A stretch of 64,000 bases of DNA from contig JAEPQD010000002.1 of NCBI GenBank assembly GCA_017642695.1, forward strand, positions 62,001 to 126,000. The letters are read 5' to 3'. Positions within the stretch are counted from its first letter, which is position 1. Each line of letters starts with the position of its first letter. This DNA is from Parvibaculum sp. (GTDB lineage Bacteria; Pseudomonadota; Alphaproteobacteria; Parvibaculales; Parvibaculaceae). A program made the translations under genes and the position numbers. The notes under the pieces were generated by a model. The model was not told where the DNA came from. It was given only the letters and a program-made list of their open reading frames with translations, and made no database searches. This document shows, one piece after another, positions 7,624-16,166 of the stretch.

Positions 7624-7856
7624 GATGCGCTCCTGCGGGGGCGCGCTCGCGCCCGCATGGGTGATTTGCCTCCTTATACAGCAGGCGGCTTGCTTCTCCA
7701 TACAGCGGACTTAGCATTGAGGGGCGGCGCTCTCGGTCCGGCATGCGGAACGGGGCTGCTCCGGGCGGGCATGTCCTTGTTTATGCAGAGAAATCCACTA
7801 GGGTGGCCGCGGTTTCATCGGGAGCGGGCGGCCTGGCGCCGCGAGAGGTGTTCGGA

Positions 7857-8651
7857 TTGAGCGGACTGGTTGGCCGATTGCGGGCCGCCTTCGGGGGCAA
7901 GACAGAACCGGCAGGGCTCCCTGAGGGCATGCGCATCTATGCGGTGGGCGACATCCACGGCCGCGACGATCTGCTGGACGAGCTCATGGCCCGGATCGAG
8001 CAGGACGCGCGCAGCGCGCCGTTCAATCGTAACATACTGATTTTCCTGGGCGATTACGTCGATCGCGGGTTGCAGTCGAAACAGGTGCTCGACCGGCTGA
8101 CGGCTGCGGGCCCGGCCGGCTTCGAGCGCGTCTTCCTCAAGGGCAATCACGAACAGGCCCTGCTCCAGTTCCTGAGCGATGCCGGCTTCGGCAAGACCTG
8201 GAAATATTACGGCGGCCTCGAGACGCTCCACTCCTACGGCATCACCGAGCTGACGCTGAGCGACGATCCGGCGGATTTCGAGCGCGCCCGGGAGCGTTTC
8301 AACGACATACTGCCCGAAGCCCATCGCCATTTCCTGGAGATGCTGCAGCTTTCGGCAGAGTTCGGCGGCTATTTCTTCGCCCATGCGGGCGTCCGTCCGG
8401 GTGTCCCGCTGCACCGCCAGATCGAGGAGGATCTGCTCTGGATCCGCGAGGATTTCCTCGAGTCTTCAAGCCGTTACGGCAAGGTGGTGGTGCATGGCCA
8501 TACGCCCCGCGAGGAGGTTGTCCTCCGGCCAAACCGGATCGGTGTCGACACAGGCGCCTACATGACCGGGGTGCTCACCGCGCTCGTCCTCGAAGGGGAG
8601 GCAAAGCGCTTCCTGCAGACGGGCGACCTGCCGCTCGCGGTGGCCGGTTAA
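7857..8651 (+). CDS. PPP-type metallophosphoesterase (serine/threonine-protein-phosphatase-like)
   Basis: A 264-aa protein with the full metal-binding set of calcineurin-like phosphoesterases: GDIHGR (31-36), GDYVDRG (near 65), GNHE (near 95) and GHTP near residue 215. It resembles bacterial PrpA/PrpB and phage-lambda-type phosphatases. TTG 7857 preceded by GAGAGG gives the family's usual start 'VGRLRAAF...'; an ATG at 7743 in frame would add 38 residues of low conservation. It is divergent from kdsD and precedes the polysaccharide export genes. It could dephosphorylate the tyrosine autokinase encoded at 11749, since no Wzb- or PHP-type phosphatase is visible, but this is inference. Confidence 0.82.
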   Translation: MSGLVGRLRAAFGGKTEPAGLPEGMRIYAVGDIHGRDDLLDELMARIEQDARSAPFNRNILIFLGDYVDRGLQSKQVLDRLTAAGPAGFERVFLKGNHEQALLQFLSDAGFGKTWKYYGGLETLHSYGITELTLSDDPADFERARERFNDILPEAHRHFLEMLQLSAEFGGYFFAHAGVRPGVPLHRQIEEDLLWIREDFLESSSRYGKVVVHGHTPREEVVLRPNRIGVDTGAYMTGVLTALVLEGEAKRFLQTGDLPLAVAG

Positions 8652-8746
8652 CCAGCCCCTTTAACCAGGAGACGAGAAATTGCGCGGGTCGCTGACGTTT
8701 GCGCTCTTTATCCCACCCGAAATGGTGATAGGAATTGCGGGCACCA

Positions 8747-8763
8747 CGTCCGCCCCGCGGACG
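8747..8763 (+). promoter_or_regulatory. Leader hairpin upstream of the Wza-like gene
   Basis: CGTCCGC-CCC-GCGGACG is a perfect 7-bp stem with a 3-base loop, 23 bases before the ATG at 8787. There is no T-run, so it is not a terminator. It may shape the 5' leader of the export gene or be a protein site. Confidence 0.35.
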
Positions 8764-8786
8764 AACGACGGAAAAAGGGGCTGTTC

Positions 8787-9428
8787 ATGAACGATTCCGC
8801 CGTGCGGGTTCTAGGATTTCGCGCATTCGAAATCCGTAATGTCCTGATCTGCAAGCGTTTTTCCTATCTGATCTTCGGTCTGGCCGCGATCGCGCTGCTG
8901 CTCGCCGGTTGCGGTGGCGGGCCGGCGCCCTCCATGGGCGCTGCCAACGCGGAGCCGCTGGCGGCCGCGGCTGACTATCGTCTGGGCGCTGGTGACCGGC
9001 TTCGGGTCATTGTTTTCGACGAACCCAATCTTTCCGGTGAGTTCGACATCAGCGGCTCCGGCAGGGCGGCGCTGCCGCTGATCGGTCAGGTCGAAGCCCG
9101 GGGTCTTACGCTGAGCGAGTTCGAGGACGCGGTAGAGACCAAACTCAAGAACGGTTATCTGACGAATCCCCGTGTGAGCGCGGAGGTCATCAACTACCGG
9201 CCGTTCTACATCATCGGCGAGGTGACGAAGCCCGGCGAGTATCCCTATACGGATGGCATGACGGTTCTGAATGCCGTAGCGGTTGCCGGGGGTTACACCT
9301 ATCGGGCCGACGACTCGCGTGTCTTCATCACGCGCGAGAATGCGGGCGGCGAACGCGAGGTCGGGCAACTCGATGCGTTGAAGGTGCAGCCCGGGGATGT
9401 CATCCGGGTGCCGGAACGATATTTCTGA
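8787..9428 (+). CDS. Wza-like polysaccharide export lipoprotein
   Basis: A 213-aa outer-membrane export protein. A hydrophobic segment ends in the lipobox LLAGC (Cys at about 42), preceded by an unusually long N-terminal extension of some 25 residues. The Poly_export domain (PF02563, about 57-135) starts with 'YRLGAGDRLRVIVFDEPNLSGEF', and an SLBB domain follows with 'YYIIGEVTKPGEYPY'-like sequence (here 'FYIIGEVTKPGEYPY'). It is shorter than E. coli Wza and lacks the C-terminal transmembrane helix, as is common in alphaproteobacteria. It forms the periplasmic/outer-membrane channel for the polysaccharide made by the following genes. Confidence 0.9.
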   Translation: MNDSAVRVLGFRAFEIRNVLICKRFSYLIFGLAAIALLLAGCGGGPAPSMGAANAEPLAAAADYRLGAGDRLRVIVFDEPNLSGEFDISGSGRAALPLIGQVEARGLTLSEFEDAVETKLKNGYLTNPRVSAEVINYRPFYIIGEVTKPGEYPYTDGMTVLNAVAVAGGYTYRADDSRVFITRENAGGEREVGQLDALKVQPGDVIRVPERYF

Positions 9429-9744
9429 GATCGTTCGTACGGAGATTGTCGGCGAACACGCCGGATCGTCATTCGATCGTCATTTGTTTGTGTACGCTGA
9501 CGCGATGGACACAAATTGTGGGTACTCGGTGAAGAGCCCGCATCTATGGTTAATGAAGAACGTGGCGGCGTTGCCACAAGTTTCAGGATTCTTGGACTGC
9601 AGTGACGACATGCGGGCTCGTTGCGCGCGGCGCAGTTGGGCTACTTTGGCTAATATGCTATTAACAACAGTAGGAATTTCCGCGGCTTGCGTTCCTTTGT
9701 AGCGCCGTAAGTTCGGCAGGCGGATCAACATTCGGGAGTTTGCG
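9429..9744 (+). promoter_or_regulatory. 316-bp intergenic region, likely promoter of the secreted-protein/barrel/autokinase block
   Basis: No credible gene is visible. It contains two 11-bp direct repeats GATCGTCATTC/T (9464-9485, listed separately), the palindrome TAATA-TGC-TATTA (9651-9663) in an AT-rich stretch that could hold a -10 element, and the ribosome site CGGGAG before the ATG at 9745. Confidence 0.5.
9464..9485 (+). promoter_or_regulatory. PhoB-box-like tandem 11-bp repeat
   Basis: GATCGTCATTC is followed immediately by GATCGTCATTT. The core TCGTCAT recurs with an N4 spacer, the same 11-bp period and GTCAT core as the arrays at 6485 and 34212. It points toward the gene at 9745, the correct orientation for a phosphate-starvation activator site, though about 260 bases upstream of its ATG. 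Confidence 0.35.
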
Positions 9745-10212
9745 ATGTTCAGGAACCTTATCTCGCCCGTCATCGGTGTCGCGATGATGGCGTTCGCGGC
9801 GACCTTCACCATGGTGTCGTCTGCTCATGCTGATGTCGCGGCGGATGTGGATGCCGTCTTGGCTGACACGACGCTGACCAACGAGCAGCTTGCTGAAGCG
9901 ATTGCGGATATCGTCGTCAGCGCCGAGGACCCTGGCGCGGCTGCGCAGATCATCGCGGAAAAGGTTGCCGCGATGGATCCGCCGCTGAGCGATGAGCGTC
10001 TTGCGGCTATCGGCAACGGTCTCGGCCTCGCGGTGATCGCGCTCAACGAAACCAACCCCCTGGCGGCTTCCGAGGTCGCGGCTGTGGTGGTCACGATGTC
10101 GGAAGAAGTCCAGACGGCATTCGCGGAAACGGTCGGGCAGACCGCGACGATCGTTGCGAATCGCCGGAACGATCTCTTCACCGACGCGACGGGCGACAAG
10201 AGCGCGAACTGA
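9745..10212 (+). CDS. Small secreted alanine-rich protein of unknown function
   Basis: A 155-aa protein with a clear signal peptide (hydrophobic core about 8-24, cleavage near SSAHA-DV at residue 28). The mature part is acidic, rich in Ala, Val and Glu and predicted to be mostly helical, with repeated 'AAxVVxMSEE' and 'EQLAEAIADIVVSAED' type segments and no cysteine. I do not recognise a family. It lies between the Wza-like gene and the outer-membrane barrel gene, 106 bases before the latter and in the same direction, so it is probably made with the polysaccharide export apparatus and acts in the periplasm or outside. Confidence 0.75.
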   Translation: MFRNLISPVIGVAMMAFAATFTMVSSAHADVAADVDAVLADTTLTNEQLAEAIADIVVSAEDPGAAAQIIAEKVAAMDPPLSDERLAAIGNGLGLAVIALNETNPLAASEVAAVVVTMSEEVQTAFAETVGQTATIVANRRNDLFTDATGDKSAN

Positions 10213-10318
10213 CGACGGCGCGACAGACGCCTTGCACTCCTTTGGAGGAGTGTGGGCACTTCGGTCACACGCTTGCAGCAGTTTTGTGTGCAGCGTATCG
10301 AAAGCATGAGGGATAAAA

Positions 10319-11545
10319 ATGTCGATGGGGAAATACCTGCCGCTTCTGGCAGCTTTGGCGCTGGGCACATCCGTGGTCGCAGCGAATGCACAGGAGGGAG
10401 GACCGGGCGCCGCTTACGAGCCGACCGGTTTGCGGGCGGGGAGCTTCGTCATCCTTCCGTCGACAGAACTCTCGGCGACCTATAGCGACAACATCTTCCG
10501 GACCGACACCAACACGGTCGACGACTTTATTTTCACGATCGAACCGCAGGTCGAAGTGCAGTCCAACTGGGGCCGTCACGCGCTCAATCTGTATGCCGGA
10601 TTGCAGCACAACTTCTATGACGACAACAGCGACGAGGACAACACGAACTGGGTTGTCGGCACCGACGGACGTCTGGATGTCACGGGCAATACGAATATCG
10701 AAGGTGCGCTCAGCTACCGGCGGGCGCATGAAGAGCGCGGCACGCCAGCAGCTCTTACTCTTGCCGCAGAGCCGACGCCCTATGATGCTCTGGAAGCTGC
10801 GGTAACGCTCAACCAGCGGTTCAACCGCATGACGGCCTCTGTCGGCGCTTCCTATACGGATCTCGATTTCGACAGTGTCGACGCCATCGGCGGCGGCACC
10901 ATCAACAATGATGACCGCGACCGCGAAGAATTCGGACAAAAGCTGCGGCTTGGCTACGAGGTATCCCCGGATACCAGCGTCTTTGTCGAGGGCCGCCTCA
11001 ACCAGCGCCGCTACGACCTTCAGCCGCCGGCTACGGCGGTCAACCGCGATTCCGATGGCTATGCCGTCGAGGCGGGTCTTTCCTTTCCGGCGACCCGCCT
11101 GATCCGCGGCGAGATCGGCATCGGGTACCAGGAGCAGAGTTACGACTCCGCCGCATTTGACGATGTGAGCGGTCTGGCCTACCACGCCGACGTCACTTGG
11201 CTGGCGACACCGCTGACCACCGTTAGCTTCGGCGCTGGCGCGGAAGTGGGTGAATCGACCGTCGGTGGCTCGGGCGGATATCTGGCGCAGTATGCTGAGG
11301 TCGGGGTCGATCACGAACTGCTTCGCAACGTTATCCTCGACGCTAATTTCCGCTTCGAGAACGCCGACTACGAAGACGTCAGCCGGAACGATGATTATAT
11401 CGATGCCGGTGCGGGGGTCAGCTATCTCGTGAACCGCTATGCCAGGGTCCGTGTCGGTTACGACTATGCCGAGCGCAGCTCGGATGCCGTTGGGCTGGAC
11501 TATGAGGAGAACCGGGTGGGAATCTCTTTGATCCTGCAGCGGTGA
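10319..11545 (+). CDS. Outer-membrane beta-barrel protein of exopolysaccharide loci (BBP2-like)
   Basis: A 408-aa protein. The signal peptide (about 1-24) ends in ANAQ. The mature part alternates amphipathic beta strands typical of barrels ('SATYSDNIFRTD', 'ALNLYAGLQHNFYDD', 'RVRVGYDYAERSS') and ends in '...VGISLILQR', close to the C-terminal strand signature of outer-membrane proteins. The start 'ELSATYSDNIFRTDTN' is characteristic of the PF10082 barrels found next to Wza and Wzc genes in alphaproteobacteria. Likely role: the outer-membrane passage or secretion aid for the polysaccharide. A terminator follows the gene. Confidence 0.85.
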   Translation: MSMGKYLPLLAALALGTSVVAANAQEGGPGAAYEPTGLRAGSFVILPSTELSATYSDNIFRTDTNTVDDFIFTIEPQVEVQSNWGRHALNLYAGLQHNFYDDNSDEDNTNWVVGTDGRLDVTGNTNIEGALSYRRAHEERGTPAALTLAAEPTPYDALEAAVTLNQRFNRMTASVGASYTDLDFDSVDAIGGGTINNDDRDREEFGQKLRLGYEVSPDTSVFVEGRLNQRRYDLQPPATAVNRDSDGYAVEAGLSFPATRLIRGEIGIGYQEQSYDSAAFDDVSGLAYHADVTWLATPLTTVSFGAGAEVGESTVGGSGGYLAQYAEVGVDHELLRNVILDANFRFENADYEDVSRNDDYIDAGAGVSYLVNRYARVRVGYDYAERSSDAVGLDYEENRVGISLILQR

Positions 11546-11584
11546 AGGACGGAAGTTCCTCTTTTCGATGATTACAAAATTACG

Positions 11585-11620
11585 GGCCGCGAAACCATAA
11601 ACAGGGTTCGCGGCCTTTGA
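11585..11620 (+). terminator. Rho-independent terminator after the barrel gene
   Basis: GGCCGCGAA (11585-11593) pairs with TTCGCGGCC (11607-11615) around a short loop, followed by TTTGATTT. It separates the barrel gene from the autokinase gene, whose own start is 130 bases further on. Confidence 0.85.
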
Positions 11621-11748
11621 TTTCCCGATTTAGGCTGTTGCGGTCCACCCCGGACCAGTAGTCTTCCGGGAGTTCGCATGCGGTGTCCGGCCAGTGTCAG
11701 GGCACCGTTGCCCGGATGCGGGGCAACGGCCGATCTGGAAGAAGTCGA

Positions 11749-13995
11749 ATGAATGTGATGAACGCAAATCGTGATGATGCTGAAGCGGCGCGCCCTTATA
11801 GCGGAGGCCCGATGGAAGATGCCGGCGAGGGCATAGATATCCATGCCTTGATCGCCATGTTCCGGCGCCGGATCTGGCTCGTGTTGGGCATCGCCGCGGT
11901 TCTGTTTGTTTGTGCCTTCCTCGTTCTCCAGACCCTCACGCCGAAGTTCACCGCCTCGACGGTCGTGATGATCGAGACGCGGCGCGAGCAAGTCGTGGAT
12001 ATCGAGTCCGTTCTGTCCGACCTTTCCCCGAAGGGCGGGGTGGTCAATACCCAGGCCGCCCTGATCAAGTCCAAGTCGGTCGTCACCCGCGTTATCGACA
12101 AGCTCGGTCTGGAGGGGGATCCGGAATTCAACCCCATGCTCCGGAGTGAGCAGGGCGGAGTTGGTGGATGGCTCCCGAACTGGCTCACCAATCTGTCCGG
12201 CAGCCCGAAAACCCTTTCCCCGGAAGAAAGGGAAAGGGTCGAGTCGGAGACGGTTTTCCGTTCGGTTCTCGCGGGCCTTGAAACGAATCCGAACAGCTCG
12301 ACGCTTTCAATCGAGATCTCATTTACCTCGACGGATCGGGAAAAGGCGGCGCGGATAGCCAACGCGGTGGCCGAAGCTTATGTACTGGACCAGCTTGAAG
12401 CCAAGTTCGAGGCTACGCGACGGGCCAATGAGTGGCTGACCGAGAGGCTTTCCGAGTTGCGGACGCAGCTTGATGAGGCCGAACGGGCAGTCGAAATATT
12501 CCGGACGGAAAACGATCTTGTCAGCGCGAATACCGATGGCGGCACGCTGAACGAACAGCAACTGTCGGAACTGAACAGCCAGCTCATTCTTGCCCGCGCG
12601 GAGCGTGCCGCCAAACAGGCCCGCTACGACAGGCTGCAGGAAATCATGAAGCGGGGCGGTAATGTCGACGCGATAGGCGAGGTCCTGTCGTCTCCCGTTA
12701 TCACCGGGCTGCGTCAGCAACAGGCGGAACTGGCCCGCCGGCAGGCGGAATTGTCTTCCCGCTACGGCCCCCGGCATCCGGAAATCCTGAAGGTTCAGGC
12801 TGAACAGCGTGACCTCGGGCGCGAGATATCTCAGGAAATCGGCCGCATTGCGGACGGCATGCGAAATGAAGTCGATGTCGCCGCAACCCGCGAGAGATCG
12901 CTTCAAGAGAGCCTTGAGGGGCTGACGAAGCGGGCATCCGGTGACAATCAGGCCTTCGTGCAACTGCGTGCTCTTGAACGCGATGCAACCGCGACGAGGA
13001 CCCTCTACGAGTCGTTCCTGACCCGTTTCCGGCAGACCAGCGAACAACAGGATCTTCTGACCCCGGACGCACGTGTGATTTCGGAAGCGAGCATTCCGAC
13101 GTCGCCAAGCGAACCAAAAATGAATGTCCTGCTTGCGGGGGCTCTCATCGCGGCGCTGGGTGCTGGACTTGGCTGCGCGGTGTTGCTTGAGTTGCTCGAC
13201 GACACCTTTCACACGACGACGCAGATCGAGGAAACACTGGGTGTTGCGAATCTCGGTGTTGTGCCCCTTGTCGATCGCGCGACGGCGGGCCGGGATCAGC
13301 CGCAGGAGTTTCTGCAGAAAAAACCGCTTTCCTCCTATGCCGAAGCTTTCCGCGGCTTGAGGACGGCTCTTGCCCTGTCGAATGTCGACAAGCCGCCGAA
13401 GGTCGTCCTTTTTACCTCTTCTCTGCCGGGCGAAGGAAAAACGACAGCGGCGGCAAGCTTCGCTCTCGCCGCGAGCAAGGCTGGCTCCAAGGTCATTCTC
13501 CTGGATTGTGACCTTCGGCGGCCGAAAGCCGTAGAGGCGCTCAAACTGAAGAAGCCCGAAGCGGGGCTGGTCGAGTACCTTGCCCAGCAGGCGGCGCTGG
13601 ACGACGTTCTCCTGCATCACGAGTCCGGGCTCGACGTTATTCCCATCGTGGCCGGGACCGCGAATCCGACCGAACTTCTCGGGTCCCAGCATATGAAGGA
13701 CCTCATGGCCCATCTCCGCCGGACCTACGATCTGGTGGTAATCGATTCCGCGCCTGTTCTTCCGGTTTCAGATACGCGGCAGCTCGCGAAGCTCGTCGAT
13801 ACCACTCTCTTCGTCGTCCAATGGAACAAGACACCCAAGGCTGCTGCCAAGAATGCCATTCGAGAGTTCTTCACCTTCGGCCTTCCTCTGGCCGGGGTGG
13901 TGCTCGCGCAGGTCGATCTCAGTCAGCAGAAGAAATACGGTTACGGCGACGGCGGCTATTACTACAGTTCCTACAGTTCCTATCACTCGAACTGA
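11749..13995 (+). CDS. Polysaccharide co-polymerase / tyrosine autokinase (Wzc/GumC-ExoP type)
   Basis: A 748-aa inner-membrane protein that controls chain length and export. The ATG at 11749 follows GGAAGAAG. A Wzz domain with a first membrane helix at about 42-62 is followed by a large coiled-coil periplasmic part (about 210-440), a second helix at about 457-482, and a cytosolic BY-kinase domain: Walker A SSLPGEGKTT (about 557), Walker A' LLDCDLRRP (about 584), Walker B LVVIDSAP (about 661). The last 20 residues hold a tyrosine cluster (seven Tyr), the autophosphorylation tail. All modules are in one chain, as in proteobacterial Wzc. It works with the Wza-like protein at 8787. Confidence 0.95.
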   Translation: MNVMNANRDDAEAARPYSGGPMEDAGEGIDIHALIAMFRRRIWLVLGIAAVLFVCAFLVLQTLTPKFTASTVVMIETRREQVVDIESVLSDLSPKGGVVNTQAALIKSKSVVTRVIDKLGLEGDPEFNPMLRSEQGGVGGWLPNWLTNLSGSPKTLSPEERERVESETVFRSVLAGLETNPNSSTLSIEISFTSTDREKAARIANAVAEAYVLDQLEAKFEATRRANEWLTERLSELRTQLDEAERAVEIFRTENDLVSANTDGGTLNEQQLSELNSQLILARAERAAKQARYDRLQEIMKRGGNVDAIGEVLSSPVITGLRQQQAELARRQAELSSRYGPRHPEILKVQAEQRDLGREISQEIGRIADGMRNEVDVAATRERSLQESLEGLTKRASGDNQAFVQLRALERDATATRTLYESFLTRFRQTSEQQDLLTPDARVISEASIPTSPSEPKMNVLLAGALIAALGAGLGCAVLLELLDDTFHTTTQIEETLGVANLGVVPLVDRATAGRDQPQEFLQKKPLSSYAEAFRGLRTALALSNVDKPPKVVLFTSSLPGEGKTTAAASFALAASKAGSKVILLDCDLRRPKAVEALKLKKPEAGLVEYLAQQAALDDVLLHHESGLDVIPIVAGTANPTELLGSQHMKDLMAHLRRTYDLVVIDSAPVLPVSDTRQLAKLVDTTLFVVQWNKTPKAAAKNAIREFFTFGLPLAGVVLAQVDLSQQKKYGYGDGGYYYSSYSSYHSN

Positions 13996-13996
13996 G

Positions 13997-14713
13997 ATGA
14001 ACGGGGAGCTCCGAAAGCGAGCGGCGACGTACCGATTTCGGGAAGCGGTTCTCCTTGCGGGGGCGATAGGGCTGCTTGTGCTCGCGGTTCCCCGTTTGTG
14101 GGCGTACGGGACCGCCCTGCCGGAAGACGGCCAGTACTGGCGACTGGGGCAGGGTGAGCAACTTTCCCGCGGCGAACTGGCCGATCTTCTTTTGGCCTAT
14201 CGGACCGCTGCCGACCGTCTTCCCTCCTCGCCGGAACTTCAGAGCCGGGCGGGTATCGTGTCCACGGATTCCGGGTTGCGGCATCTCAAGGCTGGGCCGA
14301 TCCGTGAAGGGCGGGATCGCCTGGTGTTGGCCGCGTCGAGAGCGCCTTTGCGTACCGACATCTGGTCGAGACTTGCCTATGCGGAATTCGCCGCCGACGG
14401 GATGACGCCTCTTGCCGTCGGCGCACTCAAACTCTCCTGGCTGACGGGTCGTCTGGAACTGCCGGATGCCATGCGGCGCCTTCAGACATACCTTTCCGGC
14501 TGGGATGAGCTGCCGCCGGATGCCCGTAACGATGGTAGAGACCAGGTGATGGTGCTGTGGCGCGCCCGGCACGTGACTTCAGTTGCGGCGTTCTTTGCCA
14601 ATCTCACTCCCGGAGAGCAGGAGTTGCTGCGCACGCTTCTGCCAAATCCGGAAACGGACGGGAGGATGCTCGACTATCGGGTAGACCGGCTGCCGGGGCG
14701 CGATCAGGAATAG
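13997..14713 (+). CDS. Hypothetical membrane-anchored protein linked to the autokinase
   Basis: A 238-aa protein starting one base after the stop of the autokinase gene (TGA-G-ATG), so the two are almost certainly co-translated. One hydrophobic helix (about 17-35) near the N-terminus follows a short basic stretch; the rest is a soluble helical domain with TPR-like spacing ('LLLAYRTAADRLPSSPELQSRAG', 'RDRLVLAASRAPLRTDIWSRLAYAEFAADG'). I do not recognise the family. It resembles the small helical-repeat proteins that sit beside O-antigen ligase genes in exopolysaccharide loci. Its 3' end overlaps the convergent O-antigen-ligase-like gene by 10 bases. A scaffold or regulator of the co-polymerase is plausible. 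Confidence 0.7.
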   Translation: MNGELRKRAATYRFREAVLLAGAIGLLVLAVPRLWAYGTALPEDGQYWRLGQGEQLSRGELADLLLAYRTAADRLPSSPELQSRAGIVSTDSGLRHLKAGPIREGRDRLVLAASRAPLRTDIWSRLAYAEFAADGMTPLAVGALKLSWLTGRLELPDAMRRLQTYLSGWDELPPDARNDGRDQVMVLWRARHVTSVAAFFANLTPGEQELLRTLLPNPETDGRMLDYRVDRLPGRDQE

Positions 14714-16113
14714 CCATTGCTTTCTTCCGGGCTGTACGAGGCTTGCCTGAAAGTCTGGGCGGCGGTAACGCCCATGATGAACGCGTAGGCCGCGGAAATT
14801 GCCGGTATCTGAAGACTGAAATCCACAAGCGAGTGAAGGCCAACAAGCACCGTGGCCGAAACGCCGATGGTCAGGTAGATGCGGCTGCGGCGTCGATCGG
14901 GCATGGCGCGAAATGCTCGCCATGCGATAAGCGCGATAGCGAGATTCAGCGCCATCGCCGCGGGAACGCCGAGTTCGAGCATGTTCTCCAGATAGGTGTT
15001 GTGCGCCTTTTTCCAGCTCGACGGACTGGCGACCGTCAGGTCGCGATGGGCCGCAAAGACTTCCTGAAAGGTGCCGTATCCCGTTCCGAGGAGAGGCGTA
15101 TTCTGGATCGCATGCAGTGTCAGTCTGTACGCCGGTAGCCGGTCCGCCGCGGGCGAGTTTTCATCGATCCGGTCGAGCATCGGGCCGGAGGCGAGCCAGA
15201 AGGTTGCGAGCAACACGAGAACCAGCGGGGCGGCTGCGATCAGGCCATCCCGCCCGCGTCGCCGGCCGCGCAGAAGCGAGATCCCGAGAAGTACAACCAG
15301 CGCAATCAGCGTACTGCCGATGCCGGCACGGGAACCTGTCAGCATGAGCGCGCAGGCGAGCAGCAGGATCACGACGAGAAAGACGAACTTGCGGGAGACG
15401 ATGTCCAATGCGAGAGCCGGCAGGCGGCGCATGGGGAGCGATTGTCTCGGGAGCCTTTGCCGGATGTCTTCGATGAGAAGGCCGACAGCGCACAGCAACC
15501 CGAGTCCCGCATAAGTGGCGTAGGAGTTGCGGTTTACAAAGGTCGATGTCACAGAGCCGAAATAATCCCATTTGTCGAAGAACAGGATCGTTTCGGTACC
15601 GCTGAAGAAAATTGCGAGCCCATACAGCGCATAGCCTGCGCCGATCAGCGCAAAGATCTGGAGAGCGAGACGAGCCCGGGCCGGGTCCCGCGTGGTTGTC
15701 ATGGCCGTCCAGAAGACAGCCAGGTAGCCCAGGAGGTTCATCAGTGTCGACATGGTCGCATCGGGATTGACGGAGATGCGGCCTTGAAGCGGTGAGCCGA
15801 GCACTGCGGCTGCCTGCTGCCAGATCGGATGATGCCAGCTCTCTGGGGTCCATGTGGACCATTGCACCAGCGCCCAGACGACCGGGATGGCCGCCAGAAC
15901 GAGGGGCAAACGCAAGCCGCGATGCAGGGGAGGCGATTCCTTCTGCGCGATGAGATGTCCGGTAGCGAGACAGAGCAGGAGCAAGCCCGAGAGCAGCGCG
16001 AGGAAAGCCATCGCCCATGGGCGGTTGCTGCCCAGGGGAAACGGTGCCCACGCGGTCAGCAGTATCAGGCCCCAGAAGACAATATCGTCGGCGGCTGACG
16101 TTCGTATCCGCAT
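14704..16113 (-). CDS. O-antigen ligase/polymerase family protein (Wzy_C)
   Basis: A 469-aa protein with about eleven to twelve membrane helices. The large periplasmic loop between helices, with 'DRLPAYRLTLHAIQNTPLLGTGYGTFQEVF' followed by 'KKAHNTYLENMLELGVPAA', is the conserved region of the Wzy/WaaL family (PF04932), including the G-x-G-x-x-x-F and H-N-x-x-L-E motifs. It joins polysaccharide repeat units or attaches them to an acceptor. It is on the opposite strand to the autokinase block, overlapping the hypothetical gene at 13997 by 10 bases at the 3' ends, and heads a minus-strand set with the two glycosyltransferases further right. Confidence 0.88.
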   Translation of the reverse strand: MRIRTSAADDIVFWGLILLTAWAPFPLGSNRPWAMAFLALLSGLLLLCLATGHLIAQKESPPLHRGLRLPLVLAAIPVVWALVQWSTWTPESWHHPIWQQAAAVLGSPLQGRISVNPDATMSTLMNLLGYLAVFWTAMTTTRDPARARLALQIFALIGAGYALYGLAIFFSGTETILFFDKWDYFGSVTSTFVNRNSYATYAGLGLLCAVGLLIEDIRQRLPRQSLPMRRLPALALDIVSRKFVFLVVILLLACALMLTGSRAGIGSTLIALVVLLGISLLRGRRRGRDGLIAAAPLVLVLLATFWLASGPMLDRIDENSPAADRLPAYRLTLHAIQNTPLLGTGYGTFQEVFAAHRDLTVASPSSWKKAHNTYLENMLELGVPAAMALNLAIALIAWRAFRAMPDRRRSRIYLTIGVSATVLVGLHSLVDFSLQIPAISAAYAFIMGVTAAQTFRQASYSPEESNGYS

Positions 16114-16166
16114 TTCCGTTCTTCCCCTCGCTGACCGAGGTTCCCCCGATCAAGGCCGCTGGCAGA

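Noticed and set aside
8645-8668. Repeated TTAACCAG after the phosphatase gene as a CtrA site
   Set aside because: The two TTAA words are separated by 9 bases rather than 7 and one includes the stop codon.
9397-9702. Short plus-strand frame in the gap after the Wza-like gene
   Set aside because: Begins inside the export gene, has no conserved feature and poor codon use; the gap is better read as regulatory.
12319-13713. 464-codon minus-strand open frame opposite the autokinase gene
   Set aside because: Antisense to a complete, well-conserved kinase; no recognisable motif or ribosome site.
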